A stretch of 64,000 bases of DNA from Ligula intestinalis (Eukaryota > Platyhelminthes > Cestoda > Diphyllobothriidea > Diphyllobothriidae): the NCBI GenBank assembly GCA_036362985.1, contig JAYGXS010000002.1:87172297-87236296 (forward strand). Reading direction: 5' to 3'. Of the stretch, positions 1 through 11,945 are shown in pieces. Below the pieces are notes generated by a model that saw only the letters and a list, made by a program, of their open reading frames with translations, was not told the origin of the DNA and did no database searches. A program made the translations under genes and the position numbers. How positions within the stretch are numbered: position 1 is the first letter of the stretch; each line of letters begins with the position of its first letter.

Positions 1-1340
1 CGATGGAGATGTACTTGGACAGGACATGGTGAATCGACATAACTCATGCATTTTCCCATCACCTAACTCCAGCCTTTTTTGTTCAGTGATGCGCATAACG
101 CCATCGTTGACACGTGTAGGCATTTGGGAAAACGAAGGTGTTCGAATGAAATATTGCCTTCCATGGAAAAGCTCCTTGCCATTTTAGTTAATATTTTAGG
201 AAAATCTTAAATCCTTAAAGTATTAACTCAGGTACTGCAGACTAGTTTAACTATAACGGGGGATGGTTTGAAGAGGCAGATAGGGGTATAAGAAGTTACT
301 TTAAAAACAGGTATTAATATGTAAATCAAGTCAGGCTGTCATTCGTTTTCTGGTGCATAGCCTACGCCAAACGCCTAAGGTAAAATGCAGTGATTTGCAA
401 CAGCTTTTTTTAGACTCTTAACTTTGCAGGTCATCATGACCTCAGAATGAGGAAGTTTACGAAGACATCTAAAATGACTAACTTACATACGAATTAGTCT
501 GCACTAGACATGCCGCGTAAGTCACTGAAGAAATTGGCAAAATAAAGGAATGCCTGCTGTTCCTAAATAGCCCAAAAGAAAAATAGAGCAGGTTGCTTTA
601 GGCAAAAAAGACAATTTCTAATTCTTGAAAAAGATAACACTGCCATCTGGTCCTTTTTCAGGACTTAACACTCGGACATGTATCACCACACTAACGAATA
701 ATACAAATTGGCAACTACATGAACTTTTGATAAGAACTACTTATAAGGCCCCATAAACAGGATACAGGCATAACAACGCCCCGCCCAATTAAAAAATTTT
801 ACCCTGTGCATAATCCCAGGAAGGCTAAATAATCCTGTATTCCACCCCAAACACTAATACTTACATAAACCAAAATCATAACCATTATCATAACTAGTTA
901 ACACTGATCCTCATCTGAACGCTAAACATTAACGTTAACTTAGCCCCCAAACCTAAGCGCTACTATACTCTCCTATTTACTGGAAGTTGACGAAGAAAGA
1001 CCTGCATTTAGAGGTCTTCCCTCTTCTAATGTCCTGTTTCGGAAGCCATAGAAGTAATCCTTACCGAATATAAGGGATGCAAACGAGAGAACGCAGGGCA
1101 ACACTAGGTCTTAAAGTTGAAGACATTCGCTTGTACCCGAGGGAACAAGCGTTCGTGGCTCAATGCTACGCCATCTTAATCTATGCCAACTTATCAAAAC
1201 ATTCAGTCATGAGTCTGGTATCTCCCAAAATTTGGGAATAGACAGGAGCTGGTTCAGTATTACCGAATATGGTTATTCTAGACTCTTTTGAATTTGCGAA
1301 AATTCCCATGGAAAATGTCAGGAGATAAACTGACGAACAT
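1..1340. other. No recognised gene
   Basis: I see no coding region with recognisable domains, no RNA gene and no clear repeat here. The stretch is moderately AT-rich, with stops in all frames and short homopolymer runs only. Confidence 0.5.
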
Positions 1341-1369
1341 GCGTTTATTTTCGATCGATTCTCGTCAGG
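1341..1369 (-). ncRNA. Hammerhead-like motif, copy 1 of 4
   Basis: On the minus strand CTGACGA (1362-1368) is followed after nine bases by GAAA (1349-1352), the order of the two conserved boxes of a hammerhead core (CUGAUGA, stem II, GAAA). The nine-base spacer starts GA and ends TC, so only a minimal stem II can form. It lies about 135 bp downstream, same strand, of a Penelope-like GIY-YIG relic. The YGA box deviates from the consensus, so activity is doubtful. Confidence 0.35.
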
Positions 1370-1504
1370 CCTTTACATGCATACATTAATATCGTAAGTA
1401 AATTATGCGAGTTGGTTTAAAAAAAGTGCGGTTGTCAGAAAGGGGGTGGAAGTGGGGGAATTGGGGTCAGGCCTAGAAGTCGAGCGATATGATAAGCTGC
1501 TGGC

Positions 1505-1887
1505 TGTTATATTAGTTACGTTTAACGATGGTAAATGTGGTGCCGCAGTAAATTTGGGCGCACAGGACCGGTCGGCGTAGCCTGATGGTGGTTGCTTCTG
1601 CCGTAGTCCAAATACGCTGTCTATGGAATTTTGAATAGGTTGACGGCACCCTGTAGCTCAGTCGGAAAGCCTCTCTGGCATCTACGTGATGGTCTGAGTC
1701 TACAAAGTGCGCTAGAATGGCACCATTTATACCCTTTAGTTGGCTTTTTTAACCACGTTGGAATGTGCTCTTGTTCTTTTTTGGACAAACGCCGGCTCGT
1801 GTGACCAATATATCCTGCTCCGCGGGAGCAGTTTGTCCTTGATCTCTCTGTATAGGATGGTAATAGTCGAGAACAGTGCAGAGGCAT
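1505..1887 (-). pseudogene. Penelope-like element GIY-YIG endonuclease relic (type 2)
   Basis: Reading leftwards, one frame carries a cysteine-rich start followed by YIGHTSRRL and EHIPTWLKK, the GIY-YIG signature plus the downstream arginine/EH helix. After a frame change near 1735 the reading continues as AHFVDSDHHVDAREAF, then a TAEATTIRL segment, down to about 1505. This H..VD.REAF..IY.VP block followed by TAE...IRL is shared with three other relics in the window (3.6, 16.6 and 34.2 kb), so all belong to one endonuclease lineage. Penelope-like elements carry RT plus a GIY-YIG domain that nicks the target; no RT domain is visible next to this relic. It is broken by at least one frameshift and is non-functional. 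Assignment to a PLE rather than another GIY-YIG mobile element is inference. Confidence 0.65.
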
Positions 1888-2424
1888 TGGTTGCTGGGTA
1901 GGTGGTTGCTACAGCTTGACTCAGGTGCCTCGTTAAAAGTTCGCTTAGTCTGTCTCCTTAATTACCATATAAATGTAAAGGGCTGACGATAATTTATTGA
2001 ACATAAACGTACGTTTGCCATTTTTTTTATTTGTCTGTATTTATTAAGCAACACTTATTCCGCTTCGCAATGCGGTCGACTGTGGTTGATTTTGATATCG
2101 CAATAAATCAAAATGAAATCAAACATGAATGAATGTTTGATAAGCACATCGGCTAACAGCAACCGTCGACTGAACTTAAACACTCCTGATAGCATAAGGG
2201 AGAACGCTAGTATGTGAATCATTTGATGGAACATAGGACTTAATGACGCATAATCAAAAAGAATTTGTTGTAGTTTCGGGGTTTTATGCTTGGCTGATGA
2301 CATGCAAAAATCCAGCGATGATTGCCGGCGCTCTTCTTGTAGTCCGCGACATTCCTCTGTGTGTTCGAGGTCTTATGTTAGGTGGCTGATAAGTATAAAT
2401 CTGAAAATTCAATTGGGCAAACAT

Positions 2425-2450
2425 GTATTTTCAGCTTTTCATCATCAGCC
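2425..2450 (-). ncRNA. Hammerhead-like motif, copy 2 of 4
   Basis: Minus strand CTGATGA (2442-2448, exact consensus box) is followed after nine bases by GAAA (2429-2432) and then ATACATGTTTGCC. The same 3' flank recurs in the 30.5-kb copy. Stem II is not clearly paired in this copy. Confidence 0.35.
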
Positions 2451-2744
2451 CTATACCTTTGTAGAGATAGTGAAAATACGAGAGTTGGGCTGAGTTTGAA
2501 AATTTTTTATACTAACAACTCATCGTTTTCACACCGCTCCCATGGCAATGTCCACATGTTGAGGTAATTGAGAATGACTAAGGGTAGCTAGGAATTCAAC
2601 AACTTTCACCAGGGGGATGGGACTGACATGTGCTCATCACTAGGCGTCGGCGTCGAACACGGACAAGGAAGCACCTGTATTAACATCCTTTGACAACACA
2701 GCTTCGGATTCGCTAGCCATGTAGTCACTGAAGGAAGGTGTGGC

Positions 2745-3035
2745 AGACAGCCGCATCGCTGTGGAGGGAGGGGGCGGTGTTTAAATTGGCTGCGACAACC
2801 TACGCGTAAGTAAGGGGTGGGGTCCAAATGATAGTAGGTCAAGGGGTTTACCGTAGGTGAGTTTGCAACAGCTGTGCAAACACCGTTATAGCCCTTGCTG
2901 CATTGGCGACAGGAGGGGGGAGTGACGTTTCGAGCAGCCGCGACGACCTGGACACAAATGTGTGGGTCCAAATGAAAGTGGGTCAAGTGATTTACGGACA
3001 GCCGGTGTAAAACAGCTGCTTGTCACCAATGGTAA
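2745..3035. repeat. Diverged tandem duplication, period about 144 bp
   Basis: Two adjacent copies share GGGTCCAAATG followed by AGTRGGTCAAG (starting at 2820 and 2964), a purine-rich GGAGGG tract, a GCGACRACCT block and an ACAGCTG block. The copies differ by many substitutions, so the duplication is old. No ORF of note spans it. Confidence 0.5.
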
Positions 3036-3564
3036 CGGGGAGACGCCTAGGTAGACGGCATTCCCCAGTCCTCGAGATCTTAGCGGCCTCGCTCTTTTTG
3101 CTCCTCCACCCCAACCCCTTCCCCACCCCGCCAACCTTTCGTGGCTTATTCACATCCGTCTGTCACGTCGGGTGTCACTCGCAGTGGCAGCAGGATGAAT
3201 GCCGGCTGCCCGTCGTCGTCGTCGCAGCTTATAACGGGGCGACAGCGACATGAGCGCTGGATACTCACGCGCACGGAAGAATGAGACGTCGCGGCCAAAG
3301 TCTGCGCTTGAGTTCAGAGAGGGAGCGAGTTAGAGACAGACACGTGTATGCTAGCGCGCGCGCCTACGAAGTGAGCGCGGTACTAACACACATGCACAGA
3401 GAGAGATTCGAGCTGACTCCGGCGACCAATGATAACGGAGACAGACAGAGTCTTCACTTTTATTAAGCATACAGATTGAAACCCTTTCCAGCAGGCAACG
3501 TCCATATACTGCTCTCAACTACGCCTACGCTATACGGATACATAAAGGACAACCTGCCAGTTCA

Positions 3565-3835
3565 AACCACCTGTGCTTGCATCTGTTTATCCACATGCTC
3601 CTGTGGGGCATAATATATTGGTCACCCCTAGCCGGCGTCTGCCCAAAAGAGTGTGATAGTTCCTTTCTAGCACACATGTTAGATTCAAACCATCGCCTGG
3701 ATGCCAGAGAGGCCTGCCGGGTGATCTACAAGGTGCCCCCGAACTATTCAAAACTACTTAGATAGCGCATGCTGGCTACAGCAGAAGTGGCTGCCATGAG
3801 GCTAGGCAGGCCAGGACTATGCACTCAAATGAATT
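3565..3835 (+). pseudogene. Penelope-like GIY-YIG endonuclease relic (type 2)
   Basis: The + strand encodes a cysteine-rich start (CSCGA) followed by a stop and YIGHP. After a frame change it reads LDSNHRLDAREACRVIY, then VPPNYSKLLR, a stop, and MLATAEVAAMRL. These blocks align in order with the relics at 1.5-1.9, 16.5-16.8 and 34.1-34.4 kb. At least two stops and one frameshift make it a dead fragment. A repeat of family B follows about 50 bp downstream. Confidence 0.6.
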
Positions 3836-3884
3836 GTGTAATATCGCCCCAGTTACCATGGGCGAGAGTCGCGCATGGCTTATC

Positions 3885-4345
3885 ATATAGCAGGGGTTTA
3901 AGTGAGTCAAACCCAGCAACTGCGATCCTCAGATCATGTTTACTTGGTGCAGGAGAGAAGTCGTTAAAGGCCAGAGTAGAGGGAAGAGTATATTGTGTAC
4001 ATAAGGGAAAGAAGACTAGATGGAGGAAGTCTGACTTAGGAGACCACGACCACCAAGGAAATTGACCAGGTCCTAAGTAACTGTTTGAGAGCAGTTAGGC
4101 CAGCAGACAGAGAAAGAGCGTGTTCATTGGCTAGGTCGGCCTTGAGATTTTCGGGCAAAGAGGCAGCTTTCGTCGGGAACGCGTGCAAGCTTGCTATTCG
4201 TCATTTGGCCCAAACCGCGTAGATTCTGGAACTGTGATTGGCTGATCAAGACGTCGAAAAACCGCATCGATGAGCCTTTGGGAAAGTGCACTTCGACGTG
4301 AGCTAATCGGCTAGGCACGACCCACTACAATCACATACTTCGGCA
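3885..4345 (+). repeat. Interspersed repeat family B, copy 1
   Basis: Shares ordered blocks with the copies at 13.8-14.2, 16.8-17.2 (inverted) and 18.0-18.4 kb: a GGTTTAAGTGAGT-like start, GCAACTGCGATC, AGGCCAGAGTAG, TGTGTACA, GATGGAGGAAGTCTGACTT, and near the end CACTTCGACGTGAGCTAAT. It contains no ORF with recognisable domains and no evident terminal inverted repeats, so it is a short non-autonomous element of unknown class. Confidence 0.6.
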
Positions 4346-5324
4346 CCGGGCCACCCAAGAGACAGACAAGTCGTTAATTCAACCGTGCGCACCTCATCAT
4401 CTGTCTTAGCCGCCGGTCCGCCTAGACACTGACCTTTTGACCTCTATTCTCCACCCCCCCACCCCCCTGCCCTTGATACCAACACTAATCCCTTCCACTA
4501 ACAAGCATAGGTTATTTACGTTAACCAAAACCCCTATCTGCGAAACCTAACTATAAACCCGAAGCCAAACGGCTTACAGCCTATAACCTTATCCGCAAGC
4601 CCCCAAATCACAAGCTTCCAACTCAACGTTAAATCGAGGCCCGCAGCCATTGCGTCAACCACACCTTCATGCCGGATTTACTGCAAAATGGTTTTGAATG
4701 GAGGCCAACACGCCTACCGAAAACAAGTTCAGTAGTAGCCTCAAAACCAAATAAGCAAGTGGGTCCACGTTTTAGGTCTTTTGTCCTTGGTTATAAGAGA
4801 CAGAGTGTAACAAAAAGTTGGGCTTAGTCAGTTGACTTGTGTAGCCTCAGTAGGGCCGAGATGAACTCGGAATTTGATCGACGTTTGACAAAACGAACGA
4901 ATTCCGGTCTCCTTCTTTGACGCGCGAATCTCTGTCCCACCACCCCCCCCCCCCAGTTACTGAATAAGCTTGTTAGCATGGTGCAGGAGTGCTCCTTGAT
5001 TTTCGATCCCTATAAAAGTTAGCTAGGATCACAGACATGGGAACCCGGGATGATCGACGTCAGACCAATGTACAGACTCATGTGCTACCTACGTAACGTT
5101 TTTGCTGCACCTTATTACAATGTTGGCCTTGCTCAATCTTCCTCGAGGGTGTTATAATGCAGGCAAATCCGATTACTCACTTTTATTTGCTGCAGGCGTC
5201 TTTTGTGTGTTTCCTGTCGAAGAGCGGTTTTAGAAAAATATAGAATGTGACTGTGTAGAAAATTAAATTTGTCAACTATCAGACGGCTCATTTAAAGGTG
5301 AACATGTGCGTCCTTGAGAAACTT
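4346..5324. other. No recognised gene; poly-C tract
   Basis: Nothing coding or repeated was recognised. A run of 12 C lies at 4943-4954. Confidence 0.45.
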
Positions 5325-6243
5325 ACCGCTTTTTAAAATTAGCTTGAGAAGCACATCACACCCTCTCAGGACGACATTCTAGAGTCATATGAAGAGCAAT
5401 CAGCGTGTGTTCTTGGTGATCTCACTTACATGTTTGTATTTGGATCGCAGTAGAATACCAGTTATGTAAATATATGGTTGAGAATTAAATGAAAGTAACC
5501 AATTTTTAAAAACACCTCTTTTGAAAAGACTTCAGATTTCATACAAGATAATAAGAAGTAATGTTTTATTTCGTTTCTATTGGAAAACTGACTGTCGGAC
5601 ACCAAGCCCATCAACAGACACATCCACAGATTGTAGGGTTCTAAACCGTGGGTGTGTGCTCAGAGCACTTCAATTATCGGGCCCAGTTCCGCACAGGAAA
5701 GGAAGAAGTAAGACCAGTAAAATTTGTTTATTGTGTACGGCAACTCAGTAGTGGTCTGAAGCCCCGACGCGCCGTAGGCTAAGGGTCATGTGCTTACTTC
5801 TGTCTGTTGACGCGGTGTTGGCGTGAATGCACAAACATCAGGCGAGTGGGAGTCACTGGTCGTTTGCTCAACTGCTTCGCCAATAGCAGTCTATGGCATG
5901 TGTGATATGTTTTTCCAGAAGCAAAAAGCGGAGCGCAGTCACGTGAAGGTTTGCGGGCTTGGCGCCGGTACTACAGCTCACCCAGACACCAACCAAGGTG
6001 GACGGGGGTCTACATTGTAGTGAACGATGAAGTGTATGAGTAAGTCCAGTGCACTTGCCGATTCGAGAGCGTGTCAGTGGTGACAGCTGTTGCTCGAAAC
6101 AGAGGTAAGATTGATGACATGAGGTGCGATTTGAGGCACCAGTCAGAGGGTGTGCTGGAATGATCTTGTCGACGTGTGCCGCTGAGTTGGCACGTTGATG
6201 TGAGAGGAAAGGGCGTGCGCGACACAGTGCATCCCAGTCAATG
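5325..6243 (+). repeat. Interspersed repeat family A, copy A1
   Basis: Nearly the whole segment recurs in inverted orientation at 14,785-15,700. Shared blocks include CACACCCTCTCAGGACGAC, ATATATGGTTGAGAATTAAAT, the GGGCCCAGTTCCGCACAGGA region, CCCCGACGCGCCGTAGGC, and AGAGGGTGTGCTGGAATGAT. The ORFs inside are frame-shadowed and resemble no known protein. Class unknown; it may be a non-autonomous element or part of a larger one. Confidence 0.65.
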
Positions 6244-6610
6244 CTGAATTGTGGTTTGATCACGTCGGACAATCACCAATTTGTAGGAGTCTAAGCCGTG
6301 GGTGTGCCTTAATTATCAGGCCCAGTTCCGTAAAGGAAGCGAAGGGCTAAGACTAGTAGGAGTTTTTTGTTGTATACAGAAACTCAATAGTTGTTTGGAG
6401 CCCCGACGCGCGGTAGGCCCGGGCCCTGTGTGTTCCTCTGTCTGTTAGCCTGATGTAAGCGTGAATGCATAAACGTCATGCGAGAGTGAGTCACTGGCCG
6501 CTTGATCAAGTGCTTGGTCAATAGCAGTCTATGGCTGTGTTTGGCTGTCTCAGAGGCAGATAGAGGAGTGCAATCACGTGAAGGTCCGAGGGCTTGGCGC
6601 TGGCGCTACC
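6244..6610 (+). repeat. Interspersed repeat family A, partial copy A2
   Basis: Directly abuts A1. It repeats the TTTGATCACG/CACCAATTTGTAG start also found at the far end of the copy at 13.6-14.4 kb, then the TCTAAGCCGTGGGTGTG, CAGTTCCG, CCCCGACGCG and ATGCATAAACGTCATGCGAG blocks of A1. It ends in the GGGCTTGGCGCTGGCGCTA block, so it is truncated relative to A1. Confidence 0.6.
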
Positions 6611-7019
6611 ATACCCCCACCCCGCTCTCGCGCATTTCGCTTACACTGATAAGATGCATAACCCAGCCAACGACGTACGCCATTACAACGTCGTGAAACG
6701 GCGTCAACTCAGTCTGACCATGAATACTAGCCCTTCCTCCCTTAATCTAACCCCTTTTGATTCGTTTTGTTATGAAAAAAAACTACTCAGTTTGTATTGC
6801 ATTCTCACGATCTCTGATAAGGGGCTTTCTGGGCGATACCAAAATCTCAGGCTACTACATTTATTCTACCGGAAAACGGGCGTTCATATGCACTGTGACA
6901 GGAGATTGAGACCCGCATCTTCGCTTCAATGCATAGGATTGACATCCACACAGTCATCCAAGATCACCATATTGCAGTGTCTGCAAAAGTAATAATAACC
7001 TGTATTTGCTTCTGCTCTC
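6611..7019. other. No recognised gene
   Basis: Short open frames are present, but none carries a recognisable domain. The stretch leads into the hammerhead-like motif at 7.03 kb. Confidence 0.4.
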
Positions 7020-7085
7020 TGATTATGTCTCTGATGACAAATCCGCAACGGATCTCGAAACGTTAGGCGAATAAAATTATTTTCC
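7020..7085 (+). ncRNA. Candidate hammerhead ribozyme remnant
   Basis: An exact CTGATGA box (7031-7037) is followed by a perfect 5-bp hairpin ATCCG/CGGAT (7041-7045 with 7049-7053, loop CAA) and then CGAAAC with GAAA at 7057-7060. The tail GTTAGGCGAATAAAATTA follows. Box order, spacing and the central stem II fit a hammerhead core; the pairs directly next to CTGATGA are mismatched (C opposite C), so this copy may be inactive. Hammerheads in Penelope-like elements and retrozymes are established in the literature; linkage of this copy to a PLE is inferred. Confidence 0.5.
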
Positions 7086-7689
7086 CAGCGATAGAGTCGG
7101 CTTCTCAGTAAAGATTATATCCTGCATGACTTCCTATTGCAAACGCATAAAGGGGTGTTTTCGAACTTTAAAGACTTGAAAAATATCACATGAAACAAGA
7201 TAAAGGCCAATCGCCGTCTTAGACCCAAACAACTTCGGCTAAAGGCACGGTTACCTAGCTTCCATTTCCACAAAATGGCTCGGTTACACGGAATATTGCA
7301 TTTAGATGTTTAACGATCCCCTTTTTGTCGGAGGTTCCCTGAAGAATGCGGGCCTATAAAAAAGGAAGGAATCTCTTTCGCGATCTCTGGTCCTCATAGA
7401 TAAAAAAATTTGTTTTGGAAAGTTCTGAAGCAAATCGTTTGTGCAACTGCCGGTCTTCTGCTATATAAATTTTCAAAATTCGTGGCCAGCCTCTTCTCTT
7501 GACAGTTTACTTTCAATCAACTGAAGACAAGGTTTTTACACATTATTAACCCGGAACTGCGTCAGTTAAGTTGGTTAAGTGAACCATGAGAAGTGAAATA
7601 TAAATCCAAATTTCGCCCAATTGTGCCTTAAAGTCTGTTCCAGTAATGAGCAACATTTTCTTGATAGAAGTTGTGTTGAAAATTATATT

Positions 7690-8391
7690 TGCAGGGGCTA
7701 AAGCAGAAGAAAGAGGAGCGTTCACCGGGAGAGATTTATTGTAAACCTGACGTTTCAAGTAGTTGTCTCGTTTATCCATCTTCAGATAATGGGCCCTCTG
7801 GCCCATGGCCCTCATCTTTATGCCACTATTTCTTCCGTGTACGTGTTCTACCAAGCATGGCTGAATCACTCTGCGTGTCTCGCACTTTGCCTTCGGCCTC
7901 CTCATTTGCCCTATCAGTCAAAGTGCTGCGATTGCTGGTTTCGCCCTCGTGTGCGTTCGCTACGTCGTCCCCCGTCGCGCCTGGAGTTGTTTCAGATTTA
8001 TACACTCTGGCTATGGTACTCGTTGATGGCTCCAGTTATTTCATACCGTGTTTGTCTCCAGATAAGAAGGTTGTTTAAAGAACAAAGGGAACCTGTTAAC
8101 TTATGTGGTGGTTTTCTGAGCTTTCGGTTGACATCCAGGCTTCTTTACTTTGCCTTGATGTGTGAACATCACCTCCGCCCACAATTTAAACCGTGTCAAT
8201 TTTGAAGTCGTATCCCATCTTTGCAGCAGGGGTCGCTACCTTCGACTTTGGGTCCAAACTTCTTACAGCCAGCTTATGCTCATACATTCGCATTTGTGGT
8301 TGTCGGCAGATTTCTCCAACATAATTGCTCATCCCGCAGCTGCACTGAAGTCGGTAGAAGAAGCGCGACTTTTCCTGTTTATTGTGGGTTT
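7690..8391 (-). pseudogene. Penelope-like element relic, GIY-YIG endonuclease (type 1) plus 3' tail
   Basis: On the minus strand the region 8391-8186 encodes QCSCGMSNYVGEICR, then MRMYEHKLAVRS and GYDFKIDTV, matching the GIY-YIG order (Y-V-G in place of Y-I-G, then R...EHKLAV) of the copies at 16.0-16.3 and 21.4-21.8 kb. After a stop, a degenerate reading continues toward a terminal hammerhead-like block (CTGAAGA at 7779-7785, GAAA at 7753-7756) followed by CGTCAGG and an AATAAA. The element is 5' truncated: a SINE-like repeat begins immediately upstream at about 8392, and no RT is present. Several stops interrupt the frame. Confidence 0.6.
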
Positions 8392-8665
8392 TGCAGATTT
8401 GCTCGATTCTAGTTGACCCAATTGCGAAAAAGCTTGCGGCATTTGACGGGATTTGAACCCGCATAGTAGGAAAGGCCTTAACCAGAAGCCAATGCTTTAC
8501 CGTTAAGCTACAAATGCCACGTTTCATACCGTGAGTTTAATCACACTTTGATCGATTTTACACGCCCAAATTTACCGCTCGTATGGAATCCACCAATACG
8601 GAACAGCAAGCTGACTGCTCAAGCAGGATTTCCTAAGCAGTCATCTAAAATCCACCAGAATGACA
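8392..8665 (-). repeat. tRNA-derived SINE-like family C, copy 1
   Basis: The minus strand holds a tRNA-like head (about 8443-8520): GGCATTTG pairs with CAAATGCC as acceptor stem, an A-box-like TAGCTTAACGGTAAAGC and a B-box GGGTTCAAATCC. The middle does not fold as a canonical anticodon arm, so this is not a tRNA gene. Flanks (TGACTGCTTA, GTGGATTCCATACGAGCGGTAAA upstream; CAATTGGGTCAACTAGAAT and CAAATCTG downstream) recur at 18.76-18.99 and 59.1-59.5 kb. A further piece of the 3' part (AGTTGACCCAATTTT) lies at about 8685-8740. Confidence 0.6.
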
Positions 8666-8760
8666 ACTAGGCTGACGCAATTATTAGGGGTTTGGTAGAT
8701 TTTCTTAATTCCAGTTGACCCAATTTTGTAAGAACTCTTGTCATTTGGCTGGTATAGGGT

Positions 8761-11609
8761 CTTTCTGGCCGCATTTCTTGTTGCCAGACTGTGCAGATAG
8801 GCTTGTGGGAAACTTCTATTCCGGAAGGCACGAGGAATCTAGCCAAAACTTTGGAGACCCCTATCATTAACGGCGTTGGGAAAGCCCGGACGCGAGTTAT
8901 CACTCGGGCAATTCTGAGTGTACCAGAACAAAGGAACCTGACTGGCGACCGGTTCATGCAGTTTCAAGCGACCTTCAAAAGGCAGACATAAGGCCAGGAC
9001 AAAGGGGGCAGGCGCAAGCGAGACTGCCCCGGGACCAGGTTGCTGTTGTCTGGAGGTCACGCTGAGGACAGATGCACAGGCGCGCGTAAGCGAGCGCACG
9101 CACGGAGCAATGACTACTGGCCCATAAATATGCTGCCACCGCTGAAGGCGGCCACTCTGCTGTTGGAGACGCTGCTGACGACCCGAGATTCTGCTACAAG
9201 TGACAAGACATGCTGTTGGCCGAGACGAGCTACCGAAGACAACGCTGATGCACAAGTAGAACTAGTAACAGTAAAGCCCTATCTGCTATCCTGTTCTGCC
9301 TTCTCTCCCCAATACGTTACTGGGGACATAACCGATGTTGACACAGGAAAACACTCGGTTATAACAAAGGGGATGCTCCACCACGACTTTGGTGGCAAGG
9401 TTCTTCGGTCCGCGCAGCAATATCATAGTTGAAATTTCAATAAGGTCACGTTTGAAAAAAATGCCCAAATTAAATAGCACCACCAGATTTTTTGACCACG
9501 AACCCGTGCTTTTCTTACCCCCTCCCGATAATACCCCCTGTCTAAGGCTTTTTTCTCTCATTTCAGTGTCCCAATCAAATCATTCGTCCAGGGACTTTCC
9601 CAAAAAATACTGGTTTTGTAGACATTTCATGGAAAAGCAAGCTTTCGTTGAACCGCTTACAATCTCTTCTTATGCTCAGCGTGCTGCGATGACAGGAGAA
9701 TGTCTGCACAACCGAAGCTCGGTGCACGAGGGCAGTGCTGCAAAATTTAACAAGCCGGTCTGAACATGACTACTCTGCACATGTCAGGCTTCACTTAAGC
9801 GGGTCACCTATCTCACCTAGGTAATCATGCTATTAACGCCGCCGCACGTAGGTGCCTTTCAAGTCTGCCGCGACGTCCTCAGCCATATAGATATTTGGCA
9901 ATCATTAAAGTCACACCTATGGGGGGATTATCGTGCGAGATTCAAACGGGCTTCGTTTATTACTTAGGAAGAAAGCTCTACTGTGACTTGGGAATAATTT
10001 GTTGCCCTATAATAGATAAGCCAAGTCCGTGAGGATTTATACGAAAAGTTACAAAATTGGATGAGGTGGTGAAATCTTGTCCTTTTTTCACCCATTTTGG
10101 TGTTTCTCGACTACCGAAAAAGCAAAAAAGTGCCACTTGTTTTTAGCATCACGCCGAGACACCAACGACGCATTGTCTTGAGAGTATAGGGCTGACTGCC
10201 GAATAAATTAACTAACGAAGGTATCCCCAATCTGCCTCGAGAAATGTCCCTGCATATCTTAAAATGGCACAGAGGCGTCTCCTATGAAACAAATTAACAT
10301 TGATTCATCATCAGGTTAATGCAATAATATGAGGAAGGGTAGAGTCAACAAAGGTCTGAGCAACCAATCCATAGTAATAAGGGGGAGAGATAGGTGTTAA
10401 GGTATCAAAGGGGTCAGATTCTAGTCATAATTAGGGCCCAGAGACCCTAATGATGATGAATTAATTGAAAACGTTCGTTCGCGTAACCTGACCTCCTGAA
10501 TGCTTACTTGGGTGTCACTGCTGAAACTAACAATAGCCGAGAACAAGCTTCCGTCCACGGTGACAGTTTACGGTTTACCTCACTGATACCACAAGTAATA
10601 ATAAAACGAAAGATCTTCGGAAAATCGAGTTGTACTCGTGAATTTTCAAACAGGTATCACTTTTCGGTCTGACTAACTGAAAAGTGAGGGCTGGGAATGT
10701 CGCACTAAATGTTTTGGGGGGCAGAGGTTACAAAGAACGGAGTGGAATTAGGTGGGAGGGTTATGCTGACGTGACTCCTGCTGTTGTTTTAGGCTGGGCG
10801 CAGGTTAGTCGACCACGCACAAAAACCGGTTTAGTGTGAATCAAGCTCTACGTGTCTTTTGATACTAGCCAGGCTCGAGTCCCAAGCTTCACGACTACAA
10901 CTTGATTTTCCGAAGATCTTCTTTCTTTTTATCATATAATCTCGGAATGCAACTTACTGCATTTATCCACCACTGGCAATATTTAAAACCCCAGACAAGC
11001 GTGTTTCGCCGATATTATGACGCTGTTTGAGGCAGTGAAGGCTGCTTCGGTATACTTATCGAGGACTGGTTGCTGTTTCGACACCAGAAGGATCCCCAAA
11101 TCACAAGTCTGGGAGGACTGATTGAATTCGAACAACTTTACTGCTGAAGAGACTTTACAGTGGCCAGCCGCTTAGGAGCAAAAGTGGGGAAGGGACAATT
11201 TTAGGCTGTGGAATGAGTAATCAATCGGCTGCCCCCAATCAAATTAGGAAGGAGTATAAACGCGCTGAGTTGACATCAAGCGTACAAAAGGGCAATAGCG
11301 CGCTGCGAGCGAAGCTTAGCGCACGAAAGGCAGCATGAGCCATTGCAGTTGCTCTGGGCGACGGATTCCTACATATAAGTTTGCTTTGCAGCCTTCTTCT
11401 AATAAAGGAACACCATTTTCCATGCCCAAATATCCATATCCACTTTCGCAGTGACCCTAAAAGACCCCATCGGCCGGAAGGATTTACTCTAATTTTGCGC
11501 ATTGGCTTCTGAGTGACTTGAAACGCGCTGACTAAAAACTGATCTTCATATACCTGAAAACCCACAGGGCATGTTGGGGAATCTATCGGGGGGTGTTAAG
11601 GTGAAAAAG
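8761..11609. other. No recognised gene
   Basis: Several open frames of 100-140 codons exist, but none shows a domain, repeat or conserved motif that I can name, and opposite-strand frames overlap one another. I saw no RNA gene or clear repeat. Confidence 0.4.
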
Positions 11610-11945
11610 CCTAACCCTGACTGCTGCAATCATCCAGGCTCGGTTCCTTATGAGACGGGAGAATTCACGGGAAGGCCGGAATGGTAGGAAGCATATGTTC
11701 TTTACAGAATGGAGTGGAGAAGAGGCAGTCGGAAATTGATTATTAGACGACCGCACTACCACAAGCCAGCGGATGGCGTCTGAAGTGAGGTTTGATCGGC
11801 AGTCGTCACTTGACGTCCTGTGTGAGTCGGCCTGTGATTGGTTGTCCCAGTGACCGGAAGCAGCAAGCGTTCCCAAAGTGCACTTCGACTTGAGCTAGTT
11901 ACGACAAGCGTTCACAACTGGACTTTGTGTAGAGCTAGTCTCTAC
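11610..11945 (+). repeat. Diverged family B copy
   Basis: Weak similarity to family B: an AAGGCCGGAATGGTAGGAA block, TGTGATTGGTTGTC, and GTGCACTTCGACTTGAGCTAGTTACGA near the end, in the right order. Much of the middle does not align by eye. Confidence 0.35.

Noticed and set aside
8443..8520. tRNA gene on the minus strand
   Set aside because: Acceptor and T arms look right, but the anticodon arm does not fold, and the flanks are shared by other copies, so it is a SINE-like repeat.
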